DNA of 6,681 bases from Synechococcus sp. GFB01 (GTDB lineage Bacteria; Cyanobacteriota; Cyanobacteriia; PCC-6307; Cyanobiaceae). Location of the stretch: NCBI RefSeq assembly GCF_001039265.1, contig NZ_LFEK01000077.1, positions 1 through 6,681 of the forward strand, written 5' to 3'. The translations under genes were made by a program, and so were the position numbers. How positions within the stretch are numbered: position 1 is the stretch's first letter; each line of letters begins with the position of its first letter. This document shows, piece after piece, positions 1-5,706 of the stretch. The notes under the pieces were generated by a model. The model worked only from the letters and a program-made list of their open reading frames with translations, was not told the DNA's origin and did not search any database.

Positions 1-679
1 GGCCTGGGCACTGATCACCTCCAGCCGCCAGGTGCTCGTGTTCTTCATCTTTCTGGTGCTGTTCACCCTTGCCCTGTTCCTCCAGGACCCGATCCTGGAG
101 AGCTACGGCGCCGAGGTGTTCGGCATGCCGATCGCCGCCAGCGCGTCCCTGAACGCCGTCTGGGGCAGCGGCACCCTCCTGGGTCTGTTGCTGGCCGGGC
201 TTGCCATCGTGCCCCGCCTCGGCAAGATCGCCACGGCGCGTCTGGGCTGTCAGTTGATCCTGGCCAGCCTCGTGCTCCTGCTGCTTGTCGGACTGAGCGG
301 CCGGGTTGCTCTGCTGCAACTGGTGATGCTCCTCTTCGGCCTGTCCGCCGGCATCGGCACCAACAGCGCTCTCGTGCTGATGCTGGATCTCACGCTGCCG
401 GCCGCTGCCGGCACCTTCGTGGGGGTCTGGGGGCTTGCCCAGGCCCTCTCCCGTGCCCTGGGCAAGGTGATGGGCGGCGGTCTGCTGGATCTGGGTCGCC
501 TGCTGCAGCAGAGCCTGGGCCTCGATGGCGGCTCCTACCCCGCCTATGCCGTGGTGCTCGGCATCGAGGTACTCGTGGCGTTTGCGGCGCTGAGGATGCT
601 GCGTCGCATCAACCTGCGCCAGTTCAGGGAGGATACCGCCAGGAGCCTCAGCAAGGTTCTGGCCCTCGAGCTCGGATGA
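1..679 (+). CDS. BCD/PucC-family MFS transporter (chlorophyll delivery type), C-terminal part
   Basis: The frame is open from base 2 and reaches a TGA at 677-679, giving 225 visible residues; the 5' half lies outside the window. The first possible GTG (32) falls inside a membrane helix, so it is not the real start. Visible hydrophobic segments lie at about residues 11-27, 45-68, 75-95, 97-118 and 180-200. Family-like motifs are LQDPILESYGAEVFGM just after the first helix and DLTLPAAAGTFVGVWGLAQA followed by LSRALGKVMGG, which I recognise from PucC/LhaA-type members of the major facilitator superfamily. Known members act in the membrane in assembly or pigment loading of (bacterio)chlorophyll light-harvesting proteins; the exact cargo in cyanobacteria is inferred. 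A basic tail (RRINLRQFRED) ends the protein on what is probably the cytoplasmic side. The stop overlaps the next start as ATGA, which suggests translational coupling with the phosphatase gene. Confidence 0.85.
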   Translation, partial: AWALITSSRQVLVFFIFLVLFTLALFLQDPILESYGAEVFGMPIAASASLNAVWGSGTLLGLLLAGLAIVPRLGKIATARLGCQLILASLVLLLLVGLSGRVALLQLVMLLFGLSAGIGTNSALVLMLDLTLPAAAGTFVGVWGLAQALSRALGKVMGGGLLDLGRLLQQSLGLDGGSYPAYAVVLGIEVLVAFAALRMLRRINLRQFREDTARSLSKVLALELG

Positions 680-1224
680 CCACGGCTGCTTCCACGCCTC
701 TGCTGCTTCCCGGTCTGGCGTCTCTGCTGGACCGGGTGGCTGAACGCCAGCGGGCCGATTTCGGCCACATGGTCTCGGACGTCAAGGCTGACGGCAGCCT
801 GATCACCGCCTGTGACCGGTGGAGCGATGAAACGCTCGTGGCGGGTCTGGCCGAACTGTTCCCCGGCGAGGGGGTGCTCAGTGAGGAAGGGGACCGGCGG
901 GTCCCGAGCAGCCACGCCTACTGGGTGGTGGATCCGCTCGATGGCACCACCAACTTCGCGGCGGGCATCCCCTACTGGGCCGTCTCGCTGGCGCGCTTCG
1001 AAGCCGGCCGGCCGGTTCTGGCGATTCTCGATGTTCCGCCGCTGCGGCAGCGGATCGTGGCGATCCGCGGCCAGGGTGCCTGGCGCAACGGCAAACCGCT
1101 CCGGCCCCCCTCGCTGCAGAGCCATCCGGCCGGTTGCGCTTCGCTCTGCAGTCGCTCGATCGGCGTGCTCCAGAAGCTGCCCCGGCAGCGCTTCCCCGGC
1201 AAGATCCGGCTGCTGGGTGTCGCA
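676..1224 (+). pseudogene. Inositol monophosphatase family protein, C-terminal third missing
   Basis: The start is the ATG at 676, overlapping the transporter stop. Residues 1-183 look like a normal cyanobacterial IMPase-family phosphatase (inositol phosphate or related phosphomonoester hydrolysis, Mg-dependent). E70/E71 sit in the SEE metal-site motif, and the signature WVVDPLDGTTNF is at 83-94 with D86 and D89 as metal ligands. The resemblance holds to about KIRLLGVA (176-183, ending at 1224). After that the frame stays open to a TGA at 1750-1752, but it reads low-complexity Arg/Ser/Ala/Pro sequence antisense to the 65-residue gene and out of frame with the kinase. The family's second motif (WDxAAG, which carries the third metal-binding Asp) is absent in all frames I checked. 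Family members are usually about 260-275 residues, so roughly 80-90 are lost. Either a genuine 3' deletion or an assembly join at about 1224 would explain this. As it stands, the protein should lack phosphatase activity. Confidence 0.72.
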
Positions 1225-1280
1225 GGCCGGAATCGAGCCGCAACCTTGCTGCTCCGCTCAGGCAGCAGCTCCGGCTCGGC

Positions 1281-1478
1281 TCAGGGCTGGAGCATCCGGT
1301 TCACCTGGTCGGCCTGGCGCTGCTGTTGCGCGTCGATCCCCTCGACCGCCTGCCGGGCGCGATCGATGCTCTCGACTGGGGCAGCCTTGGGGCCGGCCGG
1401 GGAGCCGCTCAGCGGGGTCCAGCGGGTCCAGAGCAGCAGCACGCCCACCAGGGCGGCGATCAGGCCAATCAGTGCCAT
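1281..1478 (-). CDS. Small single-pass membrane protein, 65 aa, function unknown
   Basis: The gene reads leftwards from an ATG at 1478 to a TGA at 1281-1283. The product has an N-terminal hydrophobic stretch (ALIGLIAALVGVLLLWTRW, residues 2-20), a Pro/Gly/Ala linker at about 21-35, then a polar, probably helical tail rich in Gln, Arg, Asp and Glu (ESIDRARQAVEGIDAQQQRQ) that could form a coiled coil. This build, a membrane anchor with an amphipathic cytoplasmic or periplasmic helix, is common among small conserved picocyanobacterial proteins, but I cannot name the family. No clear Shine-Dalgarno sequence precedes the start. The gene lies opposite the dead read-through of the phosphatase frame and is divergent from the kinase (113 bases apart). 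The hydrophobic-then-amphipathic layout is the main support that it is real and not a GC-rich shadow. Confidence 0.6.
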   Translation of the reverse strand: MALIGLIAALVGVLLLWTRWTPLSGSPAGPKAAPVESIDRARQAVEGIDAQQQRQADQVNRMLQP

Positions 1479-1579
1479 GGCGGATCCGTGGGGAGGCGAG
1501 GGCGCCGCGCAGGCGATCCCCCGGACCCTCCACCTTGTGGCGCGGGGCGGCGCATGTCAAACAGGGCCTGAGCAACGCC

Positions 1580-1584
1580 GGGAG
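1580..1584 (+). promoter_or_regulatory. Ribosome binding site deciding the kinase start
   Basis: GGGAG ends 7 bases before the ATG at 1592 and only 1 base before the in-frame ATG at 1586. It therefore favours 1592. It is one of the few convincing Shine-Dalgarno sequences in the window; most other genes here lack one, as is common in picocyanobacteria. Confidence 0.6.
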
Positions 1585-1591
1585 CATGCGG

Positions 1592-2479
1592 ATGCACGAA
1601 GGGTCTGCGGGTCCGGAGCCCTGGCGTCCCCTGCCCCTGGAGGCCCTGCCGCAGCTGCCGCCCCTCGATCTGGCCGTGGTGGGCCATGTGGAGGTGGTGA
1701 GCTTCGTGGCGGTGGAGCACCTTCCCCGCCCCGGCGAGATCGCCAGGGGTGAGGCCCTGCTGGAGCTGCCCGCCGGAGGTGGCGCGGTGGTGGCGGTGCA
1801 GCTGGCCCGGCTCACGGGCCGGCCCGTGACCTTGATCACGGCCCTCGGGCGCGATGCGGTCGGCCGGCAGGCGGAACGGCAGCTGCAGGAGCTGGGTCTC
1901 AGTCTCCAGGTGGCCTGGCGCGACGCCCCCACCCGCCGCGGCATCAGCTTCTGCGATCGCAGCGGCGAGCGCACGATCACCGTGATCGGCGAGAGGCTGG
2001 CACCGGCTGCGGCCGATCCACTCGCCTGGGCGGCTCTGGAGCATGCAGACGGTGTGTTCGTGAGCGCCGCGGATGCGGCGGCGCTGCAGCGGGCCCGCCG
2101 GGCCCGCTGCCTCACTGCCACGCCACGGGTGCGGCTGCCGCTGCTGCGCCAGGCCGCCGTGCGGCTCGACGCCCTGATCGGCAGCGGGCTCGACCCGGCG
2201 GAGCGATGCGAGCCCGGCGATCTCGAGCCGCAGCCACGCCTGCTGATCCGCACCACCGGGGCCGCCGGGGGCGAGGCGCTGCCGGGGGGGCGGTTCCTGG
2301 CGCTGCCGCTGCAGGGGCCGGTGATCGACGCCTACGGGGCCGGCGACAGCTTCGCGGCCGGAGTCACGGCAGGGCTGGCGGCCGGCTGGAGCCCGCAGCA
2401 GGCGATCAGCCTCGGCTGCCACTGCGGCCGGGCCTGTCTCGGGGCCCTGGGCCCCTATGCCAGCCAGCTGCGGCTCTGA
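1592..2479 (+). CDS. PfkB-family carbohydrate kinase
   Basis: This 295-residue protein belongs to the ribokinase/PfkB fold, whose members transfer phosphate from ATP to a sugar or nucleoside hydroxyl in the cytoplasm. The N-terminal strand and substrate region is LAVVGHVEVVSFVAVEHLPRP (split here: LAVVGHVEVV then SFVAVEHLPRP) followed by PGEI. A Gly-rich segment, PAGGGAVVAVQLARLTG, with GGG at 62-64, matches PfkB signature 1. Signature 2 is VIDAYGAGDSFAAG with the anion-hole GAGD at 249-252; D252 is the expected catalytic base. I chose the ATG at 1592 over the ATG at 1586 because GGGAG at 1580-1584 lies 7 bases upstream of 1592, a good ribosome-site spacing, but only 1 base from 1586. The substrate cannot be read from sequence; the VGHVE opening is one I associate with a cyanobacterial subgroup of uncharacterised sugar kinases. 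The CP12-like peptide follows closely on the same strand and may be cotranscribed. Confidence 0.87.
   Translation: MHEGSAGPEPWRPLPLEALPQLPPLDLAVVGHVEVVSFVAVEHLPRPGEIARGEALLELPAGGGAVVAVQLARLTGRPVTLITALGRDAVGRQAERQLQELGLSLQVAWRDAPTRRGISFCDRSGERTITVIGERLAPAAADPLAWAALEHADGVFVSAADAAALQRARRARCLTATPRVRLPLLRQAAVRLDALIGSGLDPAERCEPGDLEPQPRLLIRTTGAAGGEALPGGRFLALPLQGPVIDAYGAGDSFAAGVTAGLAAGWSPQQAISLGCHCGRACLGALGPYASQLRL
1953..1960. repeat. HIP1 octamer
   Basis: GCGATCGC is the highly iterated palindrome of many cyanobacterial genomes; here it lies inside the kinase gene, extended to TGCGATCGCA. It supports the cyanobacterial assignment. Confidence 0.75.
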
Positions 2480-2499
2480 AGCCGCCGAGATTGTGCCCA

Positions 2500-2625
2500 T
2501 TGGGGGGTGACGACCTGGTGGCCTTCCAGCAGCGCCATCCCGACGTCACCGACGCACCCTCGCCCCTGGAGGTGTTCTGCGATCTGAATCCCTCCAACCA
2601 GAAGTGCCTGATATACGACGACTGA
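2500..2625 (+). CDS. Mini CP12-like peptide (C-terminal GAPDH-hook only)
   Basis: The product ends in SPLEVFCDLNPSNQKCLIYDD. This matches the C-terminal end of CP12: Cys, eight residues containing NP, Cys, then a Y-D-D end. In known CP12 that disulfide loop inserts into glyceraldehyde-3-phosphate dehydrogenase when the Calvin cycle is shut off in the dark. The preceding VAFQQRHPDVTDAPS resembles the segment just before the hook in picocyanobacterial CP12 (ExHHPxxxHDP). The N-terminal half, including the AWDxVEEL-type segment used to bind phosphoribulokinase, is absent, and upstream DNA codes for the kinase in another frame, so it is not simply frameshifted. The start is uncertain: TTG at 2500 (41 aa, GAGA 9 bases upstream), TTG at 2491 (44 aa), or GTG at 2518 (35 aa, a run of G 10 bases upstream). 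There is no ATG. It lies 20 bases after the kinase stop. The role as a GAPDH partner is inferred from the motif only. Confidence 0.7.
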   Translation: MGGDDLVAFQQRHPDVTDAPSPLEVFCDLNPSNQKCLIYDD

Positions 2626-2633
2626 GCGCTCAG
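2622..2633. repeat. 12-bp palindrome joining two convergent stop codons
   Basis: CTGAGCGCTCAG is a perfect palindrome. Its TGA at 2623-2625 stops the CP12-like peptide and its TCA at 2630-2632 is the TGA of the Nif11 gene on the other strand, leaving 4 bases between the genes. It could fold as a short stem in either transcript, but there is no adjacent T-run, so I do not call it an intrinsic terminator. Confidence 0.5.
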
Positions 2634-2845
2634 CTGTACTCGCCGGGGATGTCCTGCTTGGTGACGGTGACCCGGCCCACCCGCTGGCCGGAGATGCGCA
2701 GCAGCTCATCACCCGAGAACTCGAACCCCAGCGGCGCGGCCAGCTGGGCCACATCGTCGGCCGTGGCGGCCGCCTGAACCGCCTGGCGCAGAGCCGGATC
2801 CTCCTGCACCCGCAGCAGGAACGCACGAAGCTGATCGAGGGCCAT
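2630..2845 (-). CDS. Nif11-domain (Nif11-like leader peptide family) protein
   Basis: The product has 71 residues from an ATG at 2845. The order of features fits the Nif11 domain: an N-terminal helix MALDQLRAFLLRVQEDPALR, a second helix (QAVQAAATADDVAQLAAPLG), then the hallmark GFEFSGDELLRIS at about 40-52. In picocyanobacteria this domain occurs both as leader peptides of ribosomally made, modified peptides (prochlorosin-type lanthipeptides) and as stand-alone small proteins. Here the tail (GQRVGRVTVTKQDIPGEYS) has no double-glycine cleavage site and no Cys-, Ser- or Thr-rich core, and there is no LanM-like or protease-transporter gene in view. A stand-alone role, unknown, is therefore likelier than a peptide precursor. 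A longer upstream extension of the frame exists but lacks family character. It is convergent with the CP12-like peptide and divergent from the glycosidase gene. Confidence 0.8.
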   Translation of the reverse strand: MALDQLRAFLLRVQEDPALRQAVQAAATADDVAQLAAPLGFEFSGDELLRISGQRVGRVTVTKQDIPGEYS

Positions 2846-2883
2846 GGTCGCCGGGGCGGTGGGCCCATTCTCGAGGACTGCCG

Positions 2884-2905
2884 ATCCGGCCCGATCCCGC
2901 CGGAT
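2884..2905. promoter_or_regulatory. Dyad in the Nif11 / GHL10 divergent gap
   Basis: ATCCGGC (2884-2890) and GCCGGAT (2899-2905) form a perfect 7-bp inverted repeat around an 8-base spacer. CCGATCC also recurs at 2881 and 2891, ten bases apart. The position, midway in the 98-base gap between two divergent starts, is what an operator would occupy, but in DNA this GC-rich a 7-bp dyad is not rare. Confidence 0.25.
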
Positions 2906-2931
2906 GGGGGCAATCCCCTGGCCCCTCCCCC

Positions 2932-2937
2932 TAACCT
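2932..2937 (+). promoter_or_regulatory. Possible -10 element for GHL10 gene
   Basis: TAACCT fits the TANNNT form of picocyanobacterial -10 elements and ends 6 bases before the ATG at 2944. A transcript from here would be nearly leaderless, which would agree with the lack of a Shine-Dalgarno sequence. No clear -35 box is seen. Confidence 0.3.
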
Positions 2938-2943
2938 GCCGCC

Positions 2944-4188
2944 ATGAAGTGCCTGCCGCGACCGCGCCGGAGAGGGCTGATCGCGCTGGCCCTGGCCAGC
3001 TGGCTGCTGCCACCGCTGCTCGCAGGGCTGCTGCAGTTCGCCCCGCCGGCCCGGGCCCAGCAGCAGGAGCTGCGCGGCGTCTGGCTCACCGCCAACGACA
3101 TGCCGGTGCTGCGCGACCGCGGCCGCATGCAGGCCACGGTGAACCAGCTCGCCGATCTGGGCTTCAACCGGCTCTATGCCGTGGTCTGGAACGGCGGCCT
3201 GGCCTACTACCCCAGCCAGGTCGTCCAACAGCGCCAGCTGCAGGACTTCAGCTTCCGCGGCCTGCAGGGCCAGGACGTGCTGGCCGAGCTGATCGATGCG
3301 GGCCGCAGCCGCGGCCTGGCGGTGGTGCCCTGGTTCGAGTTCGGCTTCATGGCTCCGCCCGACTCGGAGCTGGCCCGCCGCCATCGGGCCTGGCTCACCC
3401 AGAAGCAGGATGGCGGGCTCACCTCGATCAGCGCCGCCGGCGAGGTGGTTTGGCTGAACCCCTTCCGGCCAGAGGTGCAGCAGCTGATCACCGATCTGGT
3501 GCTGGAGGTGGTCACCACCTACGGCGCCGACGGCATTCAGTTCGACGACCACATGAGCCTGCCGCGGGAGTTCGGCTACGACTCCTTCACCACGGCCCTC
3601 TACCGCAAGGAGACCGGCCGCGACCCGCCGGCCAACCCCGCCGACGGCGCCTGGGTGAAGTGGCGGGCCGACCGGATCACCGCCTTCATGGATCGACTGA
3701 GCAAGGCGGTGCGGGCGGCCCGGCCGGGCGCCATCATCTCGATCTCGCCCAACTACTACGACTTCGCCTACAAGCTGCAGCTGCAGGACTGGCGCAGCTG
3801 GGTGCAGCGCGGCATCGCCGATGAACTGGTGATCCAGATCTACCGACCCGATCTCGAGAGCTACCTGCCCCAGCTCAATCGACCCGAGGTGCAGGAGGCG
3901 CGGCGGCGCATCCCCACCGCCATCGCCTTGATGAGCGGTCAGCGCAACCGGCCGACCAGCATCGAACTGATCCGCAGCAAGGTGGCCGCCAACCGGGCCC
4001 AGGGGCTCGGCGTCGCCTTCTTCTACCTGGAGAGCCTCTGGTCCCTGGGGCCCGAGCCTCCGGAGCAGCGCATCGCCGCCCTGGCCGATCTGTTCGGGGT
4101 TGCCCTGCCGATGCCGAAACCGGCCCCGGGCGGCCTGCCGGCCCCACCGCCACCACTGCCCTCCCCTGCTTCAGAGCCTCCCGGCTGA
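2944..4188 (+). CDS. Exported glycosyl-hydrolase-like 10 (GHL10/DUF187) protein
   Basis: The product has 414 residues. A signal peptide is clear: basic start (KCLPRPRRR), hydrophobic core at about 11-33, and an APPARA site with cleavage after residue 38 before QQQ. The mature part opens with LRGVWLTANDMPVL and continues through a (beta/alpha)8-like pattern: LGFNRLYAVVWNGGLAYYPS, GLAVVPWFEFGFM, WLNPFRPEVQQLITDLVLEV, then DGIQFDDHM at 196-204. That last motif, with D201/D202 after the strand, is a hallmark of the GHL10 (YngK/DUF187) family. Later ISISPNYYDFAYK and ELVIQIYRPDLESY also fit. Family members are thought to act on extracytoplasmic polysaccharides, with substrate mostly unproven. The C-terminal 30 residues are a Pro-rich tail (PAPPPPLPSP), likely disordered. 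The 3' end overlaps the convergent lnt gene by 18 bases. Confidence 0.88.
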   Translation: MKCLPRPRRRGLIALALASWLLPPLLAGLLQFAPPARAQQQELRGVWLTANDMPVLRDRGRMQATVNQLADLGFNRLYAVVWNGGLAYYPSQVVQQRQLQDFSFRGLQGQDVLAELIDAGRSRGLAVVPWFEFGFMAPPDSELARRHRAWLTQKQDGGLTSISAAGEVVWLNPFRPEVQQLITDLVLEVVTTYGADGIQFDDHMSLPREFGYDSFTTALYRKETGRDPPANPADGAWVKWRADRITAFMDRLSKAVRAARPGAIISISPNYYDFAYKLQLQDWRSWVQRGIADELVIQIYRPDLESYLPQLNRPEVQEARRRIPTAIALMSGQRNRPTSIELIRSKVAANRAQGLGVAFFYLESLWSLGPEPPEQRIAALADLFGVALPMPKPAPGGLPAPPPPLPSPASEPPG

Positions 4189-5644
4189 GCGACCCGCTCG
4201 CCAGCGCCAGAACAGGGCCGCCAGCGCCAGCAGCAGCAGCGGAGCATCGCCCCAGCGCGCATAGCCGGTGCGATCCCGCCGCTGTGCCACCTCCAGCACC
4301 GCCCGCTGCGGCACCCCGGGCGGCAGCCGCTGGCGCACCACCCCGGACGGATCCACCAGCAGGCTGGGGCCGGTGTTGGCGGAGCTCACCAGCCAGCGGG
4401 CCAGCTCGATCGCGCGCAGCTGGGCCAGGGCCTCGTACTGCCGCTGCAGCTGCGGCGGATAGGGGTCGAGGTTGGCGCTGGCCAGCAGCCAGAGCGCCCC
4501 CTGCCGCACCGCGGCGGCCAGCGACGCCCCGTCACTCAGCTCGTAGCAGATCGCACCCGCCACCGCCCCGGCCGGGCGGGCCAGCAACCGGGAGGGCGGC
4601 CCGGGTTCGATGCCACCGACCGCCGAGAGACCACTCCAGCGCACCAGATCGACCAGGGGCAGCCACTCGCCCAGCAGCACCACGCGGTGCTTGTCGAGCC
4701 AGCTGCCAGCCTGCAGCGACCCCGGCGCGAAGCGCAGCAGAGCGCTGCGCTGCTCGAGGCGATCGCCCCGCTCCTGCCAGCGGAAGCCACCGCTGATCAG
4801 CTCCACCGGTGCAGGTCCCGCCAGCTCGGGCTCCAGGCCCAGGGCCCCCTCCGGCAGCAGCACCAGATCGGCACCGACCACGGAGGCCTCCTGCAGGGCC
4901 AGCTCGAGCTGGCGCCGCAGCCACTGCCGCTGACGAGGCTCGAACTTCTCCCGGGTGGGAATCGCCGGCTGCAGCACCAGCACCCGCTCGCGCCGCCCCC
5001 CATCGGCCGGCAGCCAGGCCAGAGCCAGGCCACCGAGGGCATGGAGCAGCAGCAGCGCCGTGAGCAGGCCGGCCAGCCAGCGGCCCCGCCGCGCCGACGC
5101 CAGGCAGCGCCAGCCGCACCAGCCGATCGCCAGCTGCAGCGCGCCAGCCCGCCGGCACCCACCAGCCTGGCCAGCCCTGCCAGGGGCCGATCGCCCGGCA
5201 GCACCGCCGCCCCGAGGCCGATCCAGAACAGCGGGCCTCGGGCCAGCAGCACTTCGGCCAGCCCCCAGCAGCAGCAGAGCAGGAGCGCGGAGCTGGGCCG
5301 CCATGGATTCAGCCGGGCCGCCAGCCGGGTCCAGAGCCCCACCAGCAGGGCAGCCAGGGCACTGATCAGCCCCAGCAGCAGCAGGCAGAGCGGCAGGCTC
5401 AGCGGCAGCGGCACGCCGATCCAGTCGAGGGGATGCAGGCCGAGCAGCCAGCGATGGCTCACCAGCACGGCCGCCCCGCCCCAGAGGCGCCGCCCGCCAG
5501 CGGCTGGTCCGACGCTGCCGCCATCCAGAGGGGCAGCAACGCCAGCCACAGCAGTGGCGGCGCGCCCAGCGGCGGCAGCGCCAGCCCGGCCAGCCCGCCG
5601 CCGACCAGGCAGCAGGCCAGCAGAGTGCGCCGATCGGTGCCCAT
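4171..5644 (-). CDS. lnt: Apolipoprotein N-acyltransferase, frame broken twice
   Basis: Lnt adds the third acyl chain to the N-terminal Cys of lipoproteins, in the membrane with its catalytic domain facing the periplasm. The start is the ATG at 5644 (MGTDRRTLLACC), the end the TGA at 4171-4173. Frame A (to about 5490) gives the first membrane helices (LVGGGLAGLALPPLGAPPLL). Frame B (about 5490-5150) gives RLWGGAAVLVSHRWLLGLHP, LDWIGVPLP and LLARGPLFWIGLG. Frame C (from about 5150) gives ALQLAIGWCGW, the rest of the membrane domain and the whole nitrilase-like domain. Restoring one base at each junction yields 1476 bases, 491 residues, a normal Lnt length. The triad is intact: E266 (LLPEGALG), K319 (LDKHRVV) and C367 (AICYELSD). 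A final helix (APLLLLALAALFWRW) ends the protein. Two same-direction single-base losses in GC-rich runs suggest sequence error over decay; without correction no full protein is made. Confidence 0.85.
4759..4766. repeat. HIP1 octamer
   Basis: This is a second GCGATCGC copy, inside the catalytic-domain part of lnt. I found only these two full octamers in the window by eye. Confidence 0.7.
5137..5160 (-). other. lnt: Frame break 2 in lnt
   Basis: Frame B ends in meaningful sequence at ARLVGAGGLA, while frame C resumes at ALQLAIGWCGW. Continuing frame B beyond this gives Cys/Arg/Trp-rich sequence unlike Lnt. Again one base is missing, in the stretch GCGCGCCAGCCCGCC. Confidence 0.7.
5483..5502 (-). 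other. lnt: Frame break 1 in lnt
   Basis: On the minus strand, ...DQPLAGG in frame A must join RRLWGGAAVL in frame B. The two frames overlap in a run of G and C triplets (GGCGCCGCCCGCCAG on the plus strand). One base appears to be missing. Frame A itself ends at a stop (TGA) at 5459-5461, giving only a 61-residue product from 5644. Confidence 0.7.
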
Positions 5645-5671
5645 GGCAGGGCAGCGTAGAAAGCGCCATGG
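5641..5671. repeat. Inverted repeat spanning divergent start codons
   Basis: CCATGGC (5641-5647) and GCCATGG (5665-5671) are perfect 7-bp inverted copies around a 17-base spacer. The left arm holds the lnt start codon (5644, minus strand) and the right arm holds the upstream in-frame ATG (5668) of the phasin-like gene. Confidence 0.45.
5653..5658 (-). promoter_or_regulatory. Possible -10 element for lnt
   Basis: On the minus strand TACGCT (TANNNT form) lies 8 bases before the ATG at 5644. A transcript starting here would have almost no leader, as proposed for the GHL10 gene. No -35 box is evident. Confidence 0.27.
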
Positions 5672-5706
5672 TGAAGACATCCTCCCCGCCCTCGAGCCAG
5701 CCCACC

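Noticed and set aside
1247..1267. TGCTGC / GCAGCA hairpin after the small membrane gene as a terminator
   Set aside because: The stem is 6 bp with a 9-base loop and no U-tract in the minus-strand direction; similar CTG/CAG-type repeats are frequent here from Leu and Gln codons.
1225..1752. In-frame continuation of the phosphatase gene to a 358-residue product
   Set aside because: The added part is Arg/Ser/Ala/Pro-rich, lies antisense to the small membrane gene and out of frame with the kinase, and has no IMPase features. It is open only because stops are rare at this G+C.
2206..2499. N-terminal extension of the CP12-like frame within the kinase gene
   Set aside because: It reads as Arg/Gly/Ala shadow sequence of the kinase and has none of the CP12 N-terminal features.
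1258..2500. Long minus-strand open frames opposite the kinase (332 and 343 codons)
   Set aside because: Their composition is repetitive Arg/Ser/Gly/Gln without domains, while the plus strand encodes a clear PfkB kinase.
4187..4199. GAGCG-ACC-CGCTC hairpin at the GHL10 stop as a terminator
   Set aside because: The stem is only 5 bp, has no T-run on either strand, and lies inside lnt coding sequence.
4687..5706. Long plus-strand open frame opposite lnt leading into the phasin-like gene
   Set aside because: The upstream part is Gln/Ala/Pro/Arg-rich and antisense to the Lnt catalytic and membrane domains; only the part from 5707 (or 5668) looks like a protein family.
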